64,000 nucleotides of DNA. It comes from Grammothele lineata. Lineage: Eukaryota; Basidiomycota; Agaricomycetes; Polyporales; Polyporaceae. The notes under the pieces are model-generated. The model saw only the letters and a program-made list of their open reading frames with translations. It was not told the origin of the DNA and did no database searches. Positions 11,011 to 22,740 of this stretch are shown here, in pieces; within the stretch, counting starts at the first letter, position 1, and every line of letters starts with the position of its first letter. The stretch spans positions 310,001-374,000 of the forward strand of contig NDFF03000013.1 of NCBI GenBank assembly GCA_002150815.3, written 5' to 3'. The position numbers and the translations under genes are program-made.

Positions 11011-13856
11011 TTTCAGGAGGTATGGCAGTGAGAATATTACTAGTAGAGCTCTAAAGAGATAGAAAGTGTGTTTATGTCAGTGTTGTTCCAACACCAGAAA
11101 GGGAGAAGATGAAGATAGGGTGTGACGTCTCCTATACGTTCATTTCACAAAATGAAACAAACATACTTTTAGATTGCCCTACTCAATGCTATGTATTATT
11201 GATTTAGGTGATGTCACAGGTTATAGAGAGTATTTAGGGGAGAAAGCCGTCCAAGAAGTGATTCTGACTCTGCAAGTGGTCTGGGGTGGGAGGAGCAAGT
11301 GACGGTTGTCTAGCAAATGGATATTAGCGCTCAAGAGAGCAACCAAGGGCATCAATGGTGATCCTCACAAATAAATCCAAATATCTTTATAAGCGTACCC
11401 TGCCATTGGCTCACTGCCCATGGTGAGCCGGAGGACAGAAGCTTGACGAATTCATCTATCGTAAGCCTTGTAGTCTAGATCATTAATGGATCACGGACAC
11501 ACCTTCGATTACGTTTAACAGAACGTATAAGTAGAGGTCCATCAATGGCAGCGGTTCTCTCCTCCCACCACCATGGCAGGTCTTCAGCCAAACGCAGCTC
11601 CGTTCTTTCCCGTGTGTATTTTTTCAATGAGTCCGAATGATTATAGTTAAGCATTGATTTTTCTTTGCAGATTGGAAGCCATCTTTTCTTCTTAGTAGAT
11701 GGGGGCACCCTTGTTGGCAGAGTTGTGGCAATGGAACAAATTGAAGTCAGTCAAGATATTCTTTTGACCAAAGCAGCATGAGGTTACTTACATGTAACGA
11801 TCAAGGGACTTTGGTATCGTCAGTGCAAAGTGAAAATGGGCGATAAGATTCAGTCTTTCAAACTCCCGTGCGTACTTCCTCTTGAAGCATGTAAATCGTT
11901 TAATTTCCTTGAGCATCTAGAGTCGATGCGTTTGTTGGCTACGCACCCTGCTGCCAGGGAAATGCTAAGTGTCCTCCACCTGTTGAGGAAGACTAGGTTC
12001 AGCATCGGTGCTTGTAATTGTATACATTGTCCAGTTGTGTGCTACCTACTTGATATATCGTAGTTGGCGTTGAAGGTATTTCTTGAGTGGTTTTATGAAA
12101 ATCTTGTCGACAGAGCAGCAACAAAGGGTCTCGAAGAGGACAGGAACTTGGATGATTAAGCTTAGAGGTTAATAGTTATATGACTGACAACGAGCAGTGG
12201 GTGGGCTGGTACTTATACTCGATGAGTATAACCGGTCCTTCCATTCTTGATGATCTGCTCTGTCAGGTGTTCTGGTATGCAGTCTCACTCACTAGTTATA
12301 GCTGCAGGAAGGCCGCATGCGCCAACGGCGATCGCGCCCAGGATGTCTTATCCACGTGGCTACGTGCGCCGCAACACGGATCGATGTATCATGTACTCCA
12401 GCAATGAAGACAACCATTCATCGGCGAATAGCATGCGGCCTTGCGGTAACTGTGTGCATGCCAGCGAGGTGTCACATTGAACATCAAGGGCATTACAGCG
12501 CTAACAGGCAGGACGGACACCGGGCGTACATGAGGTGGGGAGCTCGTCTTACAATTAAGGAGGCGGGCTCGAGCACTCCATACGCCAACGCCGGAGATCG
12601 TGTTAACCTGATGATAAACACCTTACAAGTGTTTCGTTGGAATAAGCTGAGCGAGCTGTCAAACGCAGGTGTTCATCCAACCGGGGTAGTGGGGAGCCCG
12701 CGTGGCCAACTCGATAGCGCACAGACACAACTGCATCGCACCTTTCGCACCCGCCTTTCCTCCGCCGCAACCGTAACGCCTGACGTAGAATTCTAGCACT
12801 TTTCATAGTGATGCAAGGATGAAGCTCGCAGGGTGGGAGAGGGGGATAAATCATCTCACACATCTAAAGGCAGGGGAATCTTCGTTGCAGTATACAATGG
12901 TAGACATGGAGTCAGTGCGGTACATAGGTTTTCCTTCTGTGATGTCCCAAGTTGGCAACGAGAGAGTCGCGGCGTGGCGCGGCGCGTGGCGCTGGCCGTT
13001 AGGTCAGTGAACAGGAGACGGTATGGTAGGAAATACGGAGAGACGCACCTAGAGCTCGAGAGAAGAATCGCGCGCAGCCGGGGGATGCTGCAATGGTTGA
13101 AATTGAAGGTAAGTCAGGCTTGAACGTGAGCAGCGACGGGAGAAAGCGTACAGGCCAGTTGGCGCGAGTGGTGTTGTGACATCGTGGCGAAGGGGCTGAT
13201 CTAGCGCCAGATCTCATGATCGAGATGCGCGCGAGCGAAACCTTGATGGGAGAGAGAGACCTAGAGAAGGGGGTGGTCGGTGGGTATAAGAGGGGAAATG
13301 TGAGAACGTGTACGAAGAGCAGAAAGGGAGGCGTCGACATACGGAACGCAGGAGATCGTCGGGGCAGTCGCTCTTCGTTGAGCATCTGTGACGACGCCGA
13401 TAGAACGGGATGCGGCGGGTCGCGCGGAGCGCTGGACGGGGAACGGGCATGGGAATACCACGATTGAGGGCGTGGAGGACGGCACTTGAGCTTGAGTAGT
13501 CACGGAGACATTATTGATACGAAGGGTGCTGCGGTAGGAGCAAATGATGGTCGATGATGGGGTACTGGTGAAGAGAGCGTTCGCAGTGTAAAGTGAGCCA
13601 TCTAACACCAGCCGCAGACAGTAAGTGGACATTACAAGAGAAACGGGAATGAGGACAAACATCGCAGCGGCGGGGTCGCGGAGGTGGTGGGACGGTACGC
13701 TTGATGTCACTGCATCGACGGTACGGACACGAGGCATGAACGTACGGGAACGTTTCAATGTTCGACGTTCGACGCTCAGCGCTCAAAGGCGACCCATATT
13801 TGGCGCCCGAATCTTGGGCGTCCGGTACGTGAGCTGATGTAACATCATCATGTGAC
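11011..13856. other. AT-rich then GC-rich intergenic DNA without a supported gene
   Basis: Short frames at 11475-11708 (minus, Lys/Arg/Trp-rich) and 11830-12063 (plus) may be remnants of mobile-element genes. From 12.3 to 13.8 kb overlapping GC-rich frames occur on both strands with no coherent splicing. Confidence 0.3.
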
Positions 13857-16656
13857 GTGCTACGTGGAAGCTCGCGACGCGAAGAGTGCAAGGAGGTGCG
13901 ACGCACCATAGAAAGCGATTTTCGTTCAGATGGACTCCACAACATGGCGATTCCAAGACCATCAATGTTGTTACAGGCGGTTGGACCCCGTATTTGCAGC
14001 GTTGCCGAAGTGCTGCGGATGTGTAGCTCGCCCACGCCAGCGTTGCCGGCACAAAGGCAAGTAGTAGTTTCGACTGTGGTTTCTCAACTTCTGATTTTTA
14101 CGATAGGATTTCATCGAGTAAGCGCATCAAGCGATGACGCTGACCCCGAGGTTTCATTCTACTCGGACCACGGAGAAGATCCGGTATACCGCGGGCTACA
14201 TAATGAGAAGCTAGACGCGCTGTCCGCGAAAATGTTGCTTGTAGGCTATTTCGAAGGGGGCACGGTGTTGGGGCACACGCTGACATGTTATTGATTGATA
14301 TATAGCTGCATACTGCTGAACATTTACTCCCGGACCTTGAAGCAGAGCGGTGTCACATCGCGGGAGGCTCTATGTACAGGAAACGTGAATTAGACGAGCG
14401 TGTTTCCTGTGGTACGTTTCCCACCTCATGTCTGCTTCGTGTTGGCACTGACGTCCAGTTTAGACGGGTGCGCCACCAACTTGTTCACATGCTCCTGGCT
14501 CTGCGGCGACTGTGGGGCAGAGATATGCGGAGCGTGTATGAACGACCTTAGTAAAGATGCTGCTGTGGTGCGTCGATAGATTTGGGTTAATTGCGGCCAT
14601 CTTACCGTTTTGGAAGCTGTCTAAGTGGAGGGAGTGCAGTCATTGCACCTCCCAGAACCCGTACCAGCCCCATGAATGTGCAGATTTTCGGCCAGTTTCT
14701 AGGTTTCGAATGTCGGAGCTAGATGCCCTGATTGTACGTATGAGGGCTATTCTTGCTGCGCGAAGGTACTGTTCTCCACCGTCGCATACGTATGTATGTA
14801 GACTCATTGGCATATCTCAGCTGGAAGACTCCACTTCGTGCTGGGCCGGTTAGTGCGAGTAGTCGTGACCATCTCTGTGTTCATGTCGATGCACTCACTC
14901 CGTCGCTGCTTTCGGACGGCTGGGGGCGGGGTGAACCTTTTGTGCTCAAGGGCATCGACGAGAAACTTCAGAAAAAATGGACCCCTGATTATTTCATAAG
15001 ATATCACGGGTCAATGATGGTCACTGTCATCAATTGCAAGACGGACGAAGAGTACGAGGAGCAGTGGAAAGCAGAGGCTTTCTTCGAGCGCTTGAAGACA
15101 TCGAACATGAAGGAGGACGCGGTGAAGATTAAAGGGAGTTGTCTTGCTCTACTTAATAGTATCGTTAACGAAATAGGATATTGGTACCAGGACTGGCCTC
15201 CAGACCGGACGATGAAGGACGCGTTCGGTCATCTCTTTGAAGACCTGAAGATCAGTATCCCTGTGCTCTGCCGGGACATTATGGCTCTGGATGGACGGTT
15301 GAATGTGGCTGCTCATTACCCTGAGAATGGTGTATCACCCGATCTTGGTGAGTACGTAGTAGTATAGTATGGTCGGGCGCGGAGAATGGAATAATACCGT
15401 TCGTCCTGGGTATCTCGCAGAACAAAAACACTGAGACGTTCATCATAGGCCCTAAATTGTACATCGCCGAAGCTTGTCAAGGGGTTTGTTTGAGACTCGG
15501 TACCTCAAAACTTCATCTCGACGTCGCGGACGCTTTGAACATCCTGGCGTGGGCACTGAATAAGCGCGAACCCGGAGCATTGTGGATAATCTTTCCGGCA
15601 GAATCTGCAGATCTAGTCAAGCGGTTTTTACGGGAAGAGAACGGTCTATCGGAACATGACGATCCTATCCATTCTCAGTCTATGTTTTTCGATGACGACG
15701 CTCTGCAGCGTTTAGAGGGAAAGTATCTAGTAAAGCCGTGGAGAATACTGCAGTATGTAGGCGATCTTATCGTGATCCCGGCGGGATGTGCGCATCAGGT
15801 ACGTGTCTGCATAATTTCACCTCGCATGTTGGCGCTGAGGGGAAGTTTAGGTCGTGAACCTCCAGAGTGCGATTAAGGTTGCTTACGACTTTGTTTCACT
15901 GGACAACCTCAGTAGGATGGCATGGCTGATTCCACAGCAACGCGCACAACGTCTTCAGAGAGGTTTTGGTGAAGACTTATTGGGGTTGAAGTCTATGCTG
16001 TGGTATGCGTGGCTAGCCATGTGCGCAAACGAGAATCTGGACGACAACAGCACCATGCAAGGTAAGCTGACTACGATACTTTGATGATACTTCGTCGGAC
16101 GACTGGTTGACTATTACTTCTCAGAGCCCACGACTGAGGGTATGGATGTTGATTACCCCAATGGCGATGTCGACGCTGGACCGTCGAGTACGACCGGCAC
16201 CGAGGTAACAGATTAGTGATATCAGAGAGGATAGCTAACAATGGACGAATTGCCACCCAGGACGCGGGTTCGATATCGCGGGATAGGACCGCTCATAAGC
16301 AGCAGAAGCGCGCTCGGAACAGAGCTCGTAAAAGGCTAGGCGTGGGGCCACTGCCTATGGATCGCGAGTACCGTTGCGCGGCGCGAGCATGCACGCGTAC
16401 CTTCAACAATCGCACTGGGCTTGTGGGTCATATGTGAGTCGATTGGTAGCGTTCAACAATTCGTTCATTAGTTGACTAGGTCGTTAGACACAGCAAACAC
16501 CGGGACATATATTACGGCAACCACGAGCAGTCTCTGACCAGGACGGGTACGGGGGATGACAAGGAGTTCTTGGAGATGCTCATGGGAGCAATCAACCCAC
16601 ACGCGAACGTCAGGACGGTTGAAGAGATGCTCGTGCATCAGCCAAGCGCCAGCTAG
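13857..16656 (+). CDS. KDM3-type JmjC histone demethylase-like protein with terminal C2H2-like finger
   Basis: Later exons are 14306-14411, 14464-14567, 14626-14765, 14821-15347, 15449-15798, 15851-16061, 16125-16204, 16261-16433 and 16494-16656; the first exon ends at 14240 and its start (13857 or 13944) is uncertain. A cysteine-rich finger (SCDGCATNLF, CSWLCGDCG, ICGACMNDL) precedes a second Cys/His cluster (ECSHCTS, HECADF), as in KDM3 proteins. The JmjC core has PDLGPKLYIAEA, LHLDVADALN (Fe-binding H-x-D), KPWRILQYVGD and PAGCAHQVVNLQSAIKVA (third Fe ligand His). These are the ligands of an active Fe(II)/2-oxoglutarate demethylase, so the expected role is removal of H3K9 methyl groups in the nucleus. 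The C-terminus adds a basic stretch and YRCAARACTRTF...GHIKH, a C2H2-like finger I do not know from canonical KDM3. Confidence 0.85.
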
Positions 16657-17064
16657 CATGACTCATGTACTTCCTTGCAATTAAACCGTCAACATGTTCT
16701 TGCGAAGTAAATATATTGAGTAATCTACGGAAGCATACAGGATCGTCATGACTACGGAAGGTACTACATCTCCGGTAGAAAGGGCAAGATGCTGCACACG
16801 TTGGCGAGCATGTAAGGGGATGGGCGTAGGCATCGCTGTGACCGCGAAAGAGAAGAGAACAGCAAAAACGCGAGCATGGCGAATGGGCCCTACCTCTAAG
16901 CTGGTCAAGAGATTGTTGGACGACACGGATGTGGGGAGACGCGAAAGCACAAGGGCCCATCGACAAGGAGGCGGCACTGGCAAGGAGGTAAGAATAGATG
17001 TAAGACTACATGGGCCATCACTAGAACTGCAGGGACGACGTAGCATCGGCGAGCATAGGAACAC
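16657..17064. other. Leader region of the minisatellite
   Basis: Frames here continue into the repeat array. I see no independent gene. Confidence 0.3.
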
Positions 17065-18103
17065 GGCCCGTCAACGCATCACCACCGTCCGCCATCGCGA
17101 GGGAGGCGGGGGCAGGGAGGTATCGGTGGAGGTGCACCAACGCCCCGTCAACTCTTCTTCGCCGTCTGCAGGGTTCGTCGCCGAGACCGCAGGGGCGAAG
17201 AAGTATCGGTGGGCATAGGCGCACGTCCCGTCAACGCATCCCCACCGTCCGCCATCGCGAGGGAGGCGGGGGCAAGGAGGTATCGGTGGACGTGCACCAA
17301 CGCCCCGTCAACTCTTCTCCACCGTCTGCAGGGCTCGTCGCCGAGACCGCAGGGGCGAAGAGTTATCGGTGGGCAGAGGCACACGTCCCGTCAACGCATC
17401 CCCACCGTCCGCCATCGCGAGGGAGGCGGGGGCAAGGAGGTATCGGTGGACGTGCACCAGCGCCCCGTCAACTCTGCCCCTCCGCATGCAGGCTCGTCGC
17501 CGAGACCGCAGAGGCGAAGAGGTATCGGCGGACGTGCACCAGCGTCCCATCGCCGAGACCGCAGGGGTGAAGAGGTATCGGTGGGCATAGGCACACGTCC
17601 CGTCAACGCATCCCCACCGTCCGCCATCGCAAGGGAGGCGGGGGCAAGGAGGTATCGGTGGACGTGCACCAGCGCCCCGTCAACTCTTCTCCACCGTCTG
17701 CAGGGCTCGTCGCCGAGACCGCAGGGGCGAAGAGTTATCGGTGGGCAGAGGCACACGTCCCGTCTACGCATCCCCACCGTCCGCCATCGCGAGGGAGGCG
17801 GGGGCAAGGAGGTATCGGTGGACGTGCACCAGCGCCCCGTCAACTCTGCCCCTCCGCATGCAGGCTCGTCGCCGAGACCGCAGAGGCGAAGAGGTATCGG
17901 CGGACGTGCACCAGCGTCCCATCGCCGAGACCGCAGGGGTGAAGAGGTATCGGTGGGCAGAGGCACACGTCCCGTCAACGCATCCCCACCGTCCGCCATC
18001 GCGAGGGAGGCGGGGGCAAGGAGGTATCAGTGGACGTGCACCAACGCCCCGTCAACTCTTCCCCACCATCTGCAGGGCTCGGTGCTGAGACCGCAGAGGG
18101 GAG
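17065..18103 (+). repeat. GC-rich higher-order minisatellite (372-bp unit built of 160 + 212 bp)
   Basis: The block starting CGTCCCGTCAACGCATC recurs at 17224, 17384, 17596, 17756 and 17968, with a more diverged copy near 17065. Spacings are 160, 212, 160 and 212 bp, so 17224-17595 and 17596-17967 are two near-identical 372-bp units. The extra 52 bp of the longer subunit is itself a partial duplication of the sequence next to it. Because 372 is a multiple of three, long frames stay open on both strands (plus 17209-18294, minus 17391-17999). Whether any is translated cannot be told. Confidence 0.9.
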
Positions 18104-18744
18104 GCGGTATTAGTAGGTACGTCCCTTCAAGGCTGCTTCGTCGACTTTCGTTGCTAAGGAAACGGGGGCGAGGGCGAACACGCAAGCGCACCTTGTCAAC
18201 ACTACCTAGCCATCCACGACATCCCTTCCCACAACGGCCGGGGTATTCGAAGGTCTTCGAACGCCGACGGTGTCGCGTCCAGGCTGGATCGTAGACGTCA
18301 GTCGAAGTGGCATTGGGGCGAAGCCGGGAGATAACGACGCATACCTCAACAATGCGCGCGGTGTGGAGGAAAGTCTACCGAGAGTGGCACGTTGGAGCGG
18401 TAAAAGCGAGTAGCTGGTTGTTGTAGGGGGCGGGGGACAAAGTGTGCGCCGTTGACGGCTCAGCCGAGGGTGGGCAAGGAGTTGAAGACAGGTTGTAGGA
18501 GGAGGCGAGTTCAGTGCTTCAGGCGCTCATCGTGAGCACTAAACATCCTGTTAAGGGAAGCCCCTCTCCCGGTATGTCGCGCTGCCTCTGCCAAGCGCTA
18601 CCAGTATTGGTAGCGTTCACCGGTCGCATTCCTTACAGCGCTATACATCTTCTTACGAGGCCTCGTTTAAACGCACAGAGGCATAGCTAAGTGAGTGTAA
18701 TTGTTGAATGCTTATTGAGTACAAGGGGTGGATGATAGGACATC
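18104..18744. other. Distal flank of the minisatellite, no supported gene
   Basis: The plus-strand frame from the repeat closes at 18294. The remainder to the 3' end of the acidic-tail gene holds nothing I can support. Confidence 0.3.
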
Positions 18745-19976
18745 TTAGTTATCGTCATCCATCCATTCTTCGCCGCTGCTACCGTTAGTCGCCTCGGTAG
18801 CATAACCCTCCTCTTCGTCCATGCCCACGTCGCCCGTCGGTACGACCTGGGTCCCTAAGAACTCCTCTTCCGTAATTTCGCCATCTTCGAGCTGATTGTC
18901 ATCTTCCGTAGACTCCAGAGCGTGAGTCTCTCCGCCTGCCGGTGTGGCTGACGCAGTGGATGGGCTGTCCGACGTGTCGGTCAGGGTGAGGCGGAGTGTT
19001 CCCCCGAAGAACCTCGCCAGTCTGTTGAAGACGTTAGCACGGGACGGACGGTTGTGAGTAACAGTCTTGTCCTACGTCATGACCGCAAGTTCAGCACCCT
19101 TCAGGTCTGCCTCTGTGATGTCGACGATGCGCGTCTTGTCGGCGGACGTCTTCACCACGATATACTCGGAGCGCGTGTGTATGTCGGCTTCAGCACGAAG
19201 TAGTTCGTAGACGCTGATGTTGGGTGGTACGTATGGGTTGTTGGTGTGCATGACGTATACGTCGTAGGACGTCGTGTATGGGTTGCCGCTCATCTCGGGT
19301 TGGACTATGATGGAAAAGCGTTGCTGGGATCCTCGAGTTACATACCAATGAGGACCGAGCCTAGGTGTGTCCCTTCCGAAAACGCTGGTGTCTTCCTCGA
19401 CCAGAATGGTGATGACTTGTTTGTGGTCTGTGACAGGGAACATGTATGCTCGACGAAGTGTGAGCTGCTGCGTAGAGTTATCCGGTGAGTGACGTGTCCG
19501 CCGTATATCCGTTGAGATCTCACCCTTCTGAGGAGTGCGGTGGGCTGTGGAACTGGGACGTTAGTGACGTCTGTAGCCACGACCCCGCTAACTTCCGTAG
19601 CCACGACCCCGCTGACACCCCCCGCGCCGTTGGTGTTTTGGGGGGCGCTCAACGGTTGCATGGGGTCGAGAGCGATATCACTTCCGGACGAGTCAGAAGA
19701 GACTTCGTCACTAGAAGGGACGCTTGTTGCGGGAGAGAGCTCGCGGCTAGGAGGAAGACTTGCGGTGAAGTCGTTGTAGGGGGAAACGCTTGTCGCGCGA
19801 GAGTTGGGCGGGACGCGCAATGTAGGATGGACGACACCACTGGGCAATCCATCGGTGGAGGGGGAGACCCCGGTATTACCGACATTGCTGGAGACGTCGG
19901 TGGTGTTGACGGGCGCAGCAGACATCATAGGCGACATCGCGGCGGTCGAAGACGAAGAGGTGGGCAACGAAGACAT
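18745..19976 (-). CDS. Unrecognised acidic-tail protein, paralogue B (372 aa)
   Basis: Exons are 19976-19524, 19464-19076 and 19021-18745, joined by 59- and 54-nt introns. An in-frame upstream ATG at 20057 exists, but it lies too close to the TATA-like element at 20081-20086, and the chosen start matches paralogue A in distance from its TATA box. The first 150 residues are Ser/Thr/Pro/Val-rich, with a short internal direct repeat (SGVVATEV, SGVVATDV). The core (about 152-285) contains TRGSQQRFSI and YDVYVMHTNN. The tail is acidic and ends EEWMDDDN. Compared with paralogue A the N-terminus is longer and the tail contains different acidic clusters, yet both introns and the HLRLT/TLRLT junction motif are shared. 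No known family was recognised. Confidence 0.75.
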
Positions 19977-20736
19977 ATCGACGGTGACGGTTGTAGGTGA
20001 GAGTGGATATGGAGTGTTTGCAATGGACGATGTTGTTGAGATGCGATATAGATGCATTCAGTGGTGCAAGTTAGCCATGTCTTATAGCTTGTTCGCCTTC
20101 CTCTCTTTGGCCATGATAGCGAGTGAGCAACTTCCATGCGTCACGTTATTCTCGTAACTGGAAGAGGGGTTCGTTGGCTGACGTGTTCCGTTTTAGCATA
20201 CCTACTGGTAGGGATTCCAGTCTCCCCCGTTGCCGTCTGAATGGGCCTCACATTTTGCATTATTGGTCGATGTGTCGAACGTCCGCCGGTATCGTGCGAC
20301 TCTGATGGAGCGCACGTTGTGTTACGTTTGACCCCTCGGCGACGACAGTTCCAGCCATATAACTACCCAGCCCATCGTAACGCCACGCCCCTTGATCCCC
20401 CCTACGCGCTTCCCCTGCCCCTACAGAACCCGTGGCGTTTTTCTGGAAATGTCTATTATTCACAGTGGAGTTACTAGAGTATACTCTTCCGGTGCGTTTC
20501 CCTGTTGCAATCGGACCAACCATAGCGCTGATGACATGTGTAGACTCTTCAAGCCTAGATGATCTCATCGTTAGCAAGACCGGTCACAGGCCGTTAGGTT
20601 TATCTCCCAGTAGTATTGCGGACTCGACATCCGTCGAGCATCTATCACAGTCTTCGTGCGTCATCTCTGGCATGTAGTGGCCTCTCTCACTTATACTCTG
20701 ACCAGACCGTTCACGCCCGTCATTGACTCCGTTATA
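19977..20736. promoter_or_regulatory. Divergent promoter interval between paralogue B and the kinase gene
   Basis: A minus-strand TATA-like element (20081-20086) lies about 105 bp before the ATG of paralogue B. The rest separates it from the kinase start at 20737, and I see no coding sequence that can be supported. Confidence 0.4.
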
Positions 20737-22104
20737 ATGGACCGGTGTAAGTCTCTCAACGGTTTTGAAGGGCATTGCTTACATCATGATCTAGATCGTA
20801 TCAACCATATCTTCGGCCGCGGTACATACGGCACCGTAGTGCGGGCAACAGATCTTGTCACCAATACAGTCGTTGCCGTTAAAGTACTGCACAAACGTGG
20901 ACCTATGACGTCTGAAGATCACGCTGAGGAGCGTGCGTATTCGGCTCTTGTTTCTGGGTGCAGTGCCGACATCCGGTACGTCAGAAGTCGCTATACGAGA
21001 GGATCGGGCTCAGCTGAGAATGCGTCTGTAGTTTTTTTGCGGACGTCCTCGGGAGTGGTAGTTACGAGGGATTCCATTGCATCATCTTCCAATGCTGCCA
21101 AGTGAATCTACAAGAGGTGATGTCCAACGTAGGTGGGCTGGCTCCGCTACCCAGGCGTCACGTTGCCGAGATCGCGTTCCAGATCATTACCGCTGTCGAC
21201 TGTAAGGCTCAGCACTGCATCTTCATAAACTGGTATTAATGCCTCTTAGATCTACACTCCGTGGGCCTTATTCACGCGGATATCAAGCCCAACAACATTG
21301 CGTTGAAACGGGCCGATTCTGTTGTGATGCGGTACTGGATGCCTGGCTATGGCTTTTGTAATATGGTATGTTTTCTCTCGATGTCGTTCCCTGACTCTGA
21401 AGGCTGATGTAAATGTATTGGGGGTAGCGCCGTTTGATCTCTACAGAGATTTGTATCCTCGATCTAGGCAACGCCGTCGAATACAACGATGGCGATAACT
21501 ACGGTGGAAGCCCTGGGGCTATGAACTACCGAGCTCCCGAGGTTACTTTAGGTAGGCGTTGTGTATCTTACGTTGGTCCATATCTAACCGCCGATCGCGT
21601 TTTTTGTCGCTGGCCAGGTCTCCCGTGGAACTCCGCCATCGACGTGTTCACTACGGGGTGTGTTATTGCTGAGCTCTTCATGAACGCGTCGCTGTTCCCT
21701 TCCCAAATTGCTACCGGTCGCGAGCACATTGCTCTCGTAGAGCGTATCCTCGGTTGCTTCCCCGCCATGTTTTCAAGATCGTATGAGCGGAGCATTCCAG
21801 GAACCTTCAATGTGGATACTTCGCCTCCCCGCGTCATCTTTCCGTCCACTACCTTGGATCAGGAACAGCACGGGGCTGCGCTTCGTCGACTTGAGCAGGC
21901 TCGCTCACTTGGGGTTAGCGAGTATTGCTATGGGGTGTAGTTGTTTCGCTAATCGATCGACGTCCACAGGCGCGCGTTCACGACAAAGACCTCACTGACT
22001 TGTTGCTCAAGATGATGCAACCTCACCCGGAGTTTCGATGCTCGTTGGAGCATGCTCGACAGCATAGGTACTTCAAGGCGCTTCAAGGCATGTTCCCGCC
22101 GTAG
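20737..22104 (+). CDS. CLK/SRPK-like (CMGC) protein kinase, 359 aa
   Basis: Exons are 20737-20975, 21032-21201, 21250-21365, 21428-21551, 21618-21913 and 21970-22104, all in phase. Visible kinase elements are the Gly loop GRGTYGTVV (27-35), the VAVK lysine (K49), HADIKPNN (catalytic Asp 147 present, HRD Arg replaced by Ala), DLG in place of DFG (187-189, as in SRPKs), and YRAPE (209-213). EHIALVERILG (about 252-262) aligns with the EHLAMMERILG signature of LAMMER/CLK kinases. CLK and SRPK kinases phosphorylate SR splicing factors and respond to stress, so a role in splicing control is plausible. With under 30 residues before the Gly loop it lacks the long regulatory N-terminus of classical CLKs. 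All catalytic residues needed for phosphotransfer are kept, so it is probably active. Confidence 0.85.
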
Positions 22105-22544
22105 TTACAGCATGTGATGTTCTACATCGGATGGTAGCACTCGAGATGGGAAGAATGAATTCTGTTCCTATCTCCGAGCTCCGAGCCTGTTATGAGCAGC
22201 GAATTGTTTGTTGTACTACCGAGAGTAACTATTATGTTAATACATAGATCGATGTGTCGTCTTGAGTAGTTCGAGCTTGGGAGGGGTTGTGTATGGAGTT
22301 AGACCAGCTGGCGAGAACGTGCGCGGTTCCATGTTACGATGCGCTCAAGAGTGGTGGTGACGTCGATGATGCATCAGGCCTTTACGAGCCCGCCCCTGCC
22401 TGACAAGGCAGGCGGGATGCATCTTGTGCCTTTTGCCACCGCGCCAGACGTCCGAGTGCGTGTTCCTATCATTCCACATTATTTCAACATACACCGTAGT
22501 GACCCATGTATCACGAACTCTCAATATACACCTTATAAAGTACA
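22105..22544. other. Intergenic DNA with a strong inverted repeat (22368-22423)
   Basis: No gene is supported. The inverted repeat is listed separately. Confidence 0.4.
22368..22423. repeat. Hairpin-forming inverted repeat
   Basis: CCCGCCCCTGCCT faces AGGCAGGCGGG across a 4-nt loop, with one bulged base. Both arms are flanked by GATGCATC, the left one 13 bp further out. The arms could be the ends of a small inserted element or a cruciform-forming site. Confidence 0.6.
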
Positions 22545-22740
22545 CACCGTAGTCTCAGGTGTCGCATGTCGAAGACCCTCAAGCGCTGCGCGCGCGAAGG
22601 AAGTTGAGCGGTGGCCATGCTCTTGGGCGTCAGTCCATTGATCGCGTCGTCCTCCCGGCGCTTGGCCAAGGGCCGGCTTCCGAGTCGGGACTCGGAGGTA
22701 GCGTTCCGCAACAGGCTCATTCAGGATCCATTGATGCTGC
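22545..22740 (-). repeat. Dispersed repeat, copy 2
   Basis: This is the inverted partner of 9757-9935. The almost identical core lies at about 22610-22672. An overlapping minus-strand frame (22511-22720) carries the same KRREDDAINGLTPKS peptide as copy 1. Confidence 0.65.

Noticed and set aside
17065..18103. CRISPR-like array
   Set aside because: Units are 160-212 bp with no short repeat/unique spacer pattern, and the host is a eukaryote.
17209..18294. Long plus-strand frame (361 codons) and minus-strand frame (17391-17999) through the repeat array as protein genes
   Set aside because: Openness follows from the GC-rich repeat and its length divisible by three; frames are open on both strands and have no recognisable product or splice context.
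20737..22104. Pseudokinase
   Set aside because: The Gly loop, VAVK lysine, catalytic Asp and DxG Asp are all present; HAD and DLG variants occur in active kinases.
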